Shown here: in pieces, positions 59,163 to 61,635 of the stretch | Layout of the letters: each line of letters begins with the position of its first letter | How positions within the stretch are numbered: position 1 is the stretch's first letter | Assembly: GCA_009778065.1 (NCBI GenBank) | Contig: WRKM01000021.1 | Location: forward strand, 1-61,635 | Reading direction: 5' to 3' | DNA length: 61,635 bases | DNA from: Oscillospiraceae bacterium | GTDB taxonomy: Bacteria > Bacillota > Clostridia > Oscillospirales > Ruminococcaceae | Translations under genes and position numbers: made by a program | Notes under the pieces: model-generated | What the model was told of the DNA's origin: nothing | Databases searched by the model: none | Seen by the model: the letters and a program-made list of their open reading frames with translations, nothing else

Positions 59163-59903
59163 ATGGCAACGGATAATACCGCATTATTCCTTAAATACAA
59201 AGAAACCCGCGACGTTGAGATACGTAATGAGCTGGTTCTCATTTATATGAATGTCGTTAAATATGTCGCTGTGTCGCTCAGAAACACCTACGCTAAGTAC
59301 GGCGACTTTGACGATGTTGTTAACGAGGGTGTTATCGCGCTGATTAGTGCGGTGGAAACCTTCGATACCGAAAGAGGCGTTAAATTTGAGACCTATGCGA
59401 ATCTTAAAATAAAAGGCGCGATTATTGATTATGTCAGAAAGCAGGACTGGATTCCCAGACAGGTGAGACGCTTCAGCAGAGAGCTTGACGATACCTATAA
59501 CGCACTTTACACAGAACTCGGACGCTCCCCCTCAAACAATGAAATCGCAGAACGTATGGGGCTTACGAAAGAAAAATTTGCTAAAAATATGGCAGACGCG
59601 GCGAGTACTACTACCCTGTCGTTTGAAGAACTGCTCTATGAAGATAACTTCGGTAACGTAGATAATATCGGAAACGAGGTAGACAGGGGAATATATGAGC
59701 AGGAACTAAGAAAGGTAATAGCAGGAGCAATCGACGCGCTGAACCCTAAAGAAAAACAGGTTATTTCTCTGCACTATTACGAAAGGCTGAAATTCGTGGA
59801 AATCGCGAAAGTAATCGGCGTTTCGGAATCGAGAGTCTGTCAGATTCATTCAAAATCAATGTTGCACCTTAAAAGAAGATTAGAAGATTATATTAAAATG
59901 TGA
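59163..59903 (+). CDS. fliA: Flagellar sigma factor FliA/WhiG type (sigma-28)
   Basis: A 246-residue sigma factor lacking region 1.1. Region 2 (VNEGVIALISAVETFDTERGVKFETYA) and KGAIIDYVRKQDWIPRQVRR, region 3 (LGRSPSNNEIAERMGLTKEK) and region 4 (LKFVEIAKVIGVSESRVCQI) are intact. It directs late flagellar genes such as flagellin, and is normally held by FlgM. GGGGTGAAATA precedes the ATG. flhF and flhG, which usually precede it, are absent here. Confidence 0.94.
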   Translation: MATDNTALFLKYKETRDVEIRNELVLIYMNVVKYVAVSLRNTYAKYGDFDDVVNEGVIALISAVETFDTERGVKFETYANLKIKGAIIDYVRKQDWIPRQVRRFSRELDDTYNALYTELGRSPSNNEIAERMGLTKEKFAKNMADAASTTTLSFEELLYEDNFGNVDNIGNEVDRGIYEQELRKVIAGAIDALNPKEKQVISLHYYERLKFVEIAKVIGVSESRVCQIHSKSMLHLKRRLEDYIKM

Positions 59904-59941
59904 TAAGCGCTATACGTACTAAATAAAGGAGAGATTTCAAA

Positions 59942-61635
59942 ATGAAAAAGGCTACGCGCCTGACAGCAATAGCAATAACAGCAATAATGCTTTTTACAAG
60001 CGGCGGTTTTAATGTATTTTCGTCCCTCTCGGATTATGAAATTTCCGAAGAATTAATAACCGAAGAGGAAGAATCAACAACCGAAGAGGAAGTAACACCC
60101 GAAGAAGAGGAAGTAACAACCGAAGAGGAATCCGAAGAGGAAGAAACAACAACCGAAGAGGAACCCGAAGAAGAATTAACGGACGAAGAAGAAGAAGACG
60201 AAGAAGAAGACGAAGCCCTGCGAACCCACCCCGGAATAATAGATTTTCACATACAGGATTATGACCAAATTATAGATAACGATGTCGTGATAACGTCCGC
60301 GATGACAATATCGAATAAAACTGTCCTTTATACGGGCAATGTTACGATTGCCGCGACTGTGACGGTTAGTGCCAATGCTACTGTAGTCGTTTTAGGTACT
60401 GTTAATATAAACAGCGGGCTGCTTATTCTAAGCGGCAACATGTATTGTCTCAGCGACTTCCGTATTCAGACAAAATATTCTGACGGTACATACGGCGCGA
60501 CTGCGGGGCGAGCTTCAATATCCGGCGGAGCTAAATTAACAGTCTACGGTGATTTCTATACCCAGACGACCCAAAAAAACAATTTCGGTAGCGGAAGTTC
60601 CGCGAATCGTTCGATATTAGAGCTTCACGGAGATTTCAATCAAATAGGGACGAATACGTTTTTTAGCCACTCTTACAACACAACAAACAAAACCATCTTT
60701 GCCGGGAGCGGTATTCAAAACGTATCGTTCGACAGATATGACAGTAATGCTTCTCTCGGAGTGATTGAGGTCACTAACGAGCAGGGACTTGTAAACTTTA
60801 TAACACCCACATATTTATTATACCCCGTAAATGATATAAGAATCGGCGGCGAAGTCGAAATATACTCGACAGGCGGAGCTAATAAAACGATTGACATTGA
60901 AGGTAATTTGACAATCAAAGGTTCTTGTACCTTTAATAATGACGTTAACGTCACGGGCGACGTTATAGTTGAAGGTGTCCTTACTCTTGAAGACGATAGG
61001 AAAATGACAGTCGGCGGCGACTTTCGTATACAATCAAAAGATATTAACGGCACATACGGCGCGACTTCCGGGCGAGCTTCATTATCCGGCGGGGCTAAAT
61101 TAACAGTCTACGGTGATTTCTATACCCAGACGACCCAGAATAACAATTTCGGTAGCGGAAGTTCCGCGAATCGTTCGATATTAGAGCTTCACGGAAATTT
61201 CAGTCAAATAGGGACAAATACGTTTTTCAAGCACTATTACAACACAACACACAGAACCGTTTTTGCGGGAAGCGGTACGCAAAACGTATCGTTCGACAGA
61301 TATGACAGTAATGCTTCTCTCGGAATAATAGAGGGAATAAACATAAACCTTCTGAGTCCCGTGCATACAATGAATATAGGAAGTAACATGACGTTATCCG
61401 GTTTGGTAAATGTAAGTAATTTAAACTTGAACGGAAATGATGTCACTATCTCGGCTCTCGCGCCTGTTATAGCAGGCGGTCTCGGTAACGGAACCCTGAC
61501 TTGCAACGGAAACCTCACAATCAACGCTACGCTTAGCGTAGATAAAGGAACTTTGATATGTAACGGAAATCTTAATATAGACAGCGGTAAACTAAATGTA
61601 GATGAAGGCAAAGCGGACATTCACGGAAATTTAAC
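59942..61635 (+). CDS. Secreted repetitive beta-rich protein, 3' end cut by window
   Basis: The frame is open from the ATG at 59942 (AAAGGAGAG upstream) to the end of the window, at least 564 residues. A signal-like N-terminus (MKKATRLTAIAITAIMLFTS) is followed by a Glu/Thr-rich stretch (about residues 34-95) and then short repeated strands typical of a right-handed beta-helix. A 273-base block (60488-60760) recurs at 61052-61324 almost unchanged, encoding GTYGATxGRAS and FYTQTTQxNNFGSGSSANRS. It begins 38 bases after fliA. Surface adhesin or stalk-like roles are possible; I do not recognise the family. Confidence 0.8.
   Translation, partial: MKKATRLTAIAITAIMLFTSGGFNVFSSLSDYEISEELITEEEESTTEEEVTPEEEEVTTEEESEEEETTTEEEPEEELTDEEEEDEEEDEALRTHPGIIDFHIQDYDQIIDNDVVITSAMTISNKTVLYTGNVTIAATVTVSANATVVVLGTVNINSGLLILSGNMYCLSDFRIQTKYSDGTYGATAGRASISGGAKLTVYGDFYTQTTQKNNFGSGSSANRSILELHGDFNQIGTNTFFSHSYNTTNKTIFAGSGIQNVSFDRYDSNASLGVIEVTNEQGLVNFITPTYLLYPVNDIRIGGEVEIYSTGGANKTIDIEGNLTIKGSCTFNNDVNVTGDVIVEGVLTLEDDRKMTVGGDFRIQSKDINGTYGATSGRASLSGGAKLTVYGDFYTQTTQNNNFGSGSSANRSILELHGNFSQIGTNTFFKHYYNTTHRTVFAGSGTQNVSFDRYDSNASLGIIEGININLLSPVHTMNIGSNMTLSGLVNVSNLNLNGNDVTISALAPVIAGGLGNGTLTCNGNLTINATLSVDKGTLICNGNLNIDSGKLNVDEGKADIHGNL
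60488..60760 (+). repeat. 273-bp intragenic direct repeat, copy 1
   Basis: Repeated at 61052-61324 with an offset of 564 bases (188 codons) and only scattered changes. It lies in the partial secreted protein gene. Confidence 0.85.
61052..61324 (+). repeat. 273-bp intragenic direct repeat, copy 2
   Basis: Second copy of 60488-60760. The following sequence diverges into shorter beta-strand repeats (LTCNGNLTINA, LICNGNLNIDS) that continue past the window edge. Confidence 0.85.

Overview
The window looks like chromosome from a motile, low-to-moderate GC, Gram-positive-type anaerobe of the class Clostridia. The evidence is a FliY with CheC-like halves inside a single long fla/che-type operon, many near-consensus sigma-A promoters with strong AGGAGG-type ribosome sites, secreted proteins with dockerin-like N-terminal modules, and the absence of outer-membrane flagellar genes. 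I cannot name the species.

Bases 1 to about 19,000 are accessory DNA. On the left is a three-gene plus-strand set: an ECF-type sigma factor fused through a transmembrane segment to a leucine-rich-repeat (LRR) ectodomain (cut by the window edge), a small secreted LRR protein, and a membrane-anchored TIR protein. A J-domain protein follows, then a 43-nt 3' fragment of initiator tRNA-fMet that looks like an attachment site. A second, inverted and complete copy of the sigma-LRR plus secreted-LRR pair lies at 6120-9287. Around these are a GNAT toxin-antitoxin pair, an Abi_2 remnant, two Cro/CI-type regulators with near-identical 3' flanks, RhuM, a CPBP protease, a Fic protein, a broken metallophosphoesterase, a phosphatidylserine-decarboxylase-like lipoprotein, a third secreted protein with the dockerin-like N-terminus, and a HigBA-type toxin-antitoxin pair. 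Short intergenic repeats link several of these units and suggest repeated insertion and rearrangement.

Bases 19,000-36,000 are mostly ordinary chromosome. They hold an alkaline phosphatase followed by a YibE/F membrane protein, a second Fic protein followed by a histidine phosphatase, a heterodimeric ABC exporter, and a truncated VapBC-like pair. A minus-strand group then encodes an NSS transporter, a ComFB-like protein, a ParA ATPase, a diguanylate cyclase and a PilZ protein. The cyclase and PilZ protein next to the flagellar locus suggest c-di-GMP control of motility.

Bases 36,081-59,903 form a flagellar superoperon on the plus strand: flgB flgC fliE fliF fliG fliH fliI fliJ fliK flgD, a TIGR02530-type gene, flgE flbD motA motB fliM fliY cheY fliO fliP fliQ fliR flhB flhA and a FliA-type sigma factor. 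No fliL is present between motB and fliM, and no flhF or flhG between flhA and fliA. Extra sigma-A-like promoters precede fliK and motB. The window ends inside a repetitive secreted beta-rich protein that starts 38 bases after fliA and has no stop codon in the window.

The best candidate for an undescribed system is the sigma-TM-LRR / secreted LRR / TIR-TM set at the left edge, with its partial duplicate at 6120-9287. It resembles a one-protein transmembrane sigma-factor sensor paired with a secreted LRR partner and a TIR effector.
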